DNA from: Gammaproteobacteria bacterium
GTDB lineage: Bacteria > Pseudomonadota > Gammaproteobacteria > UBA6429 > Thiohalophilaceae
Direction: 5' to 3'
Assembly (NCBI GenBank): GCA_030148325.1
Contig: JASBTR010000061.1
Coordinates: 1 to 35,111, forward strand
DNA length: 35,111 nucleotides
In this document: positions 33,355 to 35,111 of the stretch, in pieces
How positions within the stretch are numbered: the stretch's first letter is position 1
How the letters are laid out: each line of letters opens with the position of its first letter
Notes under the pieces: model-generated
Told to the model about the DNA's origin: nothing
The model's input: the letters and a program-made list of their open reading frames with translations, nothing else
Database searches by the model: none
Made by a program: the position numbers and the translations under genes

Positions 33355-33801
33355 TTACTCCGCGCCCAGAATCCGCAGACGGCGACTGAAACCCGAGTGC
33401 AGCTGGCTGCTTTCATCAGACATAATTTCCATGGTATGGCTGGATACCACATGCTCAACTTCAGCCTCCGGAAACGTCATAAATTCATTTTCACTACAGA
33501 CAAAACGAAACATATTGTGTCCCAGATACACCATGTCATTATTTTTCAGGCGCAGACAGGATATCTTTTCCTTGTTGACATAGGTCTTATTGGTGCTGCC
33601 CAGATCGTGGATAAAATACTCACAGGCGCCAGACAGCCCCTTGCTCTGCTTGGCCTCGATCAGTGCATGTTCCTTACTGACGTAGGCATCCACAACACAA
33701 ATATCATTATGCATCGCACTGCGGCCAATGCGCATTACCGGCTTGTCTATGCTAAAGCGAATGCCCGGAACGCCATTGGCATACTGAATTAATTCTGCCA
33801 T
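33355..33801 (-). CDS. stand-alone FHA domain protein
   Basis: A 148-residue cytoplasmic protein that is mostly one forkhead-associated domain, which binds phosphothreonine peptides. The core is MRIGRSAMHNDICV, then SKEHALIEA and LGSTNKTYVNKEKI, giving the conserved Gly-Arg, Ser-x-x-His and Asn of the binding site. A tail of about 40 residues follows without a known domain. A good ribosome site (GAGGAAA) sits six bases before the start. No Ser/Thr kinase or phosphatase gene lies nearby, so its phosphorylated partner is encoded elsewhere. Confidence 0.9.
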   Translation of the reverse strand: MAELIQYANGVPGIRFSIDKPVMRIGRSAMHNDICVVDAYVSKEHALIEAKQSKGLSGACEYFIHDLGSTNKTYVNKEKISCLRLKNNDMVYLGHNMFRFVCSENEFMTFPEAEVEHVVSSHTMEIMSDESSQLHSGFSRRLRILGAE

Positions 33802-34131
33802 CTTGATTTCCTCACCAGTTAAGTCTGTCTGCCAGCTAAGTCTGAACTGTCGGACTCCTGGGATCTGATTATTTTTAAAGGCTTCTCCCCATGGTCGTCC
33901 AGATTACTGCAAGCCATGAAAAGGTAAAGTGAAACCGTTCACATTTTTACCAACGCCGCCCCAGCCCCGCAGGCCCGCCTGTTTTTTTCTCAGTCGGCTG
34001 TCAACCCCGCGCGGCTTCCTGCGTTTATAGAAATAAATCATTCACAGTCAGATTCGCTGCACGCAGGCTGCATCCAGCACCGTGCACTGAATCCGACCTT
34101 TATTTTTACCTTAAACCAGGGGAGCCACGCC
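33802..34131. other. intergenic region between FHA and DUF4382 genes
   Basis: Divergent promoter region of 330 bases with no gene seen. GTGAA-acc-gTTCAC-type dyad lies near 33929-33943. At 33970-33988 a short CAGG/CCTG stem precedes seven T, a weak terminator-like structure with no obvious gene to end on that strand. The ribosome site of the lipoprotein gene (AGGGGAG, 34118-34124) is at the right edge. Confidence 0.4.
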
Positions 34132-35010
34132 ATGAGCACACTCACATTTTCACGCCAGACAGGGGCCGGACTCGCCGGCATCCTGCGCTACCTGTTTCTT
34201 GGCCTTTTCATGCTTGCCGGGCTCAGCGCCTGCGGCGGCGGGGGTAGCGGAGACAGCGCCGACAGTAGCAGCAGCGGCACGCTTAATATCAGTCTCACCG
34301 ATGCCGAGGGCGACTTCATCACCTACACTGTCGATGTCGTAAGCCTGAGCCTGACCAAAGCCAACGGCACGATCGTGGAAACCCTGCCGGTCAACACCCG
34401 CGTCGATTTCGCCCGCTATACCGACATGACTGAGTTTCTCACCGCTGCGACCGTCCCCAGCGGGGTCTATGTCCGCGGCGTCATCACCCTGGACTACAGC
34501 AATGCCGACATCCAGGTGGAAAACGCCAGCGGCGAGGCGGTCAAAGTGGATACCATTGTTGACGCCAGTGGCACGCCCATCACGACACTGGATGCCTCGG
34601 TGCGACTGGAAGATCGTAACCGACTGGTGATCGCGCCCGGCATTCCCATGCACCTGTCACTGGACTTCGATCTGCAGGCTTCCAACAAGGTGAGTTTCGA
34701 TGACGCCGGCCAGGCCGGTATCGAAGTCGCGCCGATTCTAATCGCCGAGGTCGATCTGGAGAGCGACAAGGTTCAGCGCCTGCGCGGCCCGCTGCAGAAT
34801 GTAAATCTGGAAGCGGATACCTTCCATGTCAATATACGTCCCTTCTACCACCGTTTGCGTCAGGGTGAACGTCACTTTGGCGCCCTGCGCGTAATCAGTG
34901 CCGATGACACCCTGTACGAGATCGACGGTCTTTCCTACCAGGGCCATGACGGCCTGCGCGTACTGTCCGAACAGACCCTGAGGGATCCCCAAGTTTTTAC
35001 CAACCATTAG
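34132..35010 (+). CDS. DUF4382 lipoprotein, 3' end probably replaced by an IS
   Basis: A predicted outer-membrane or periplasmic lipoprotein: hydrophobic leader and lipobox LSAC at residues 31-34, then a Gly/Ser-rich linker. Residues about 46-200 form the DUF4382 domain (LNISLTDAEGDFITYTVDVV and later VPSGVYVRGVITLDYS). The frame continues with a beta-rich segment but ends abruptly with TLRDPQVFTNH, which does not look like a family C-terminus. These last codons overlap sequence that resembles the end of an insertion sequence on the other strand, so the original protein was likely longer. Function of the domain is unknown. A strong ribosome site precedes the start. Confidence 0.8.
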   Translation: MSTLTFSRQTGAGLAGILRYLFLGLFMLAGLSACGGGGSGDSADSSSSGTLNISLTDAEGDFITYTVDVVSLSLTKANGTIVETLPVNTRVDFARYTDMTEFLTAATVPSGVYVRGVITLDYSNADIQVENASGEAVKVDTIVDASGTPITTLDASVRLEDRNRLVIAPGIPMHLSLDFDLQASNKVSFDDAGQAGIEVAPILIAEVDLESDKVQRLRGPLQNVNLEADTFHVNIRPFYHRLRQGERHFGALRVISADDTLYEIDGLSYQGHDGLRVLSEQTLRDPQVFTNH

Positions 35011-35111
35011 CGTGTGCCCCTGCCATTTTCCATAAATCTTTGCCTGCTTGTATGATATCCTTCTCATCCATTAAAAATCGTTCATCATTAGCAACACGTA
35101 AACCTAAAAAG
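34997..35111 (-). CDS. C-terminal fragment of a probable transposase, runs off the window
   Basis: An open frame of 37 codons enters from the right edge on the minus strand and stops at 34997-34999. It ends in KDLWKMAGAHANGW. Its position at the broken end of the lipoprotein gene, and the GGGATCCC palindrome just outside the stop (34982-34989), suggest the 3' end of an insertion sequence. I cannot assign a family. The reading frame is real but short, so the call is tentative. Confidence 0.4.
   Translation of the reverse strand, partial: FLGLRVANDERFLMDEKDIIQAGKDLWKMAGAHANGW

Noticed and set aside
33970-33988. Terminator-like stem with seven T before the DUF4382 gene
   Set aside because: The stem is only four to five base pairs and no gene on that strand ends nearby.

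Overview
The window looks like a chromosomal segment from a gammaproteobacterium outside the enterics. Housekeeping blocks in orders familiar from Gammaproteobacteria support this: def-fmt-rsmB-(DUF4390)-ntrY-like-ntrX-like-trkA-trkH, then radC / coaBC-dut-algC-argB-slmA with pyrE nearby, rpmB-rpmG, and mutM. Gene products resemble Pseudomonas and Chromatiales types (long AlgC, TetR-type SlmA, zinc-free L33). Genus cannot be decided from the sequence alone. No tRNA, rRNA or CRISPR array was seen.

Layout. 1-10.3 kb (+): protein N-terminal formylation and deformylation (fmt, def), 16S rRNA m5C methylation (rsmB), a secreted DUF4390 protein, an NtrY-like membrane kinase with an NtrX-like partner, and the TrkA/TrkH potassium uptake pair. 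10.4-12.4 kb (+): a compact arsenic operon arsR-arsC-acr3 behind a near-consensus promoter. 12.4-13.35 kb (-): a dead IS630-type transposase, truncated at its 3' end and split by a MITE-like element. 13.5-16.1 kb: xthA (-), pyrE (+), a TauE/SafE permease (-). 16.1-24.2 kb: a coiled-coil exported protein (+), then on the minus strand coaBC, dut, algC, argB and slmA, with radC divergent. 24.2-24.8 kb (+): rpmB-rpmG with promoter and terminator. 25.0-27.0 kb (-): a lone hydantoinase A-type protein. 27.2-32.2 kb (+): a GldA/GldF/GldG-like ABC cluster with a DUF4340 protein, followed by mutM. 32.4-35.1 kb: a DUF4124 protein, a stand-alone FHA protein (-), and a DUF4382 lipoprotein whose 3' end appears cut by an insertion sequence running off the window.

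The genes are mostly ordinary. The unusual part is the intergenic DNA, where nearly every gap holds one of several families of paired inverted repeats. These include a 128-153 bp element with CATACGTAGGTAC ends. One copy sits in the IS630 gene with an 8-10 bp target duplication, and removing it restores the transposase frame. Others are a two-hairpin family with a TTCGCC-TGAA-GGCGAA stem, a CGCAGAG/CTCTGCG family with one copy split by a 123 bp insert, a GGGACGAG family, a GGTTGGG/GGATGGG family, and a 153 bp element with GGAAGCTCTGATTAATTCC ends.

Other points worth attention: the NtrX-like regulator has lost the lysine of Walker A, the acidic residue of Walker B and the GAFTGA loop while keeping a normal receiver and HTH; arsR is probably translated from a leaderless mRNA, with a perfect palindrome in the promoter spacer; and the Gld-like ABC plus DUF4340 cluster has no clear function in this kind of organism. 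I did not find a clearly new defence or biosynthetic system.
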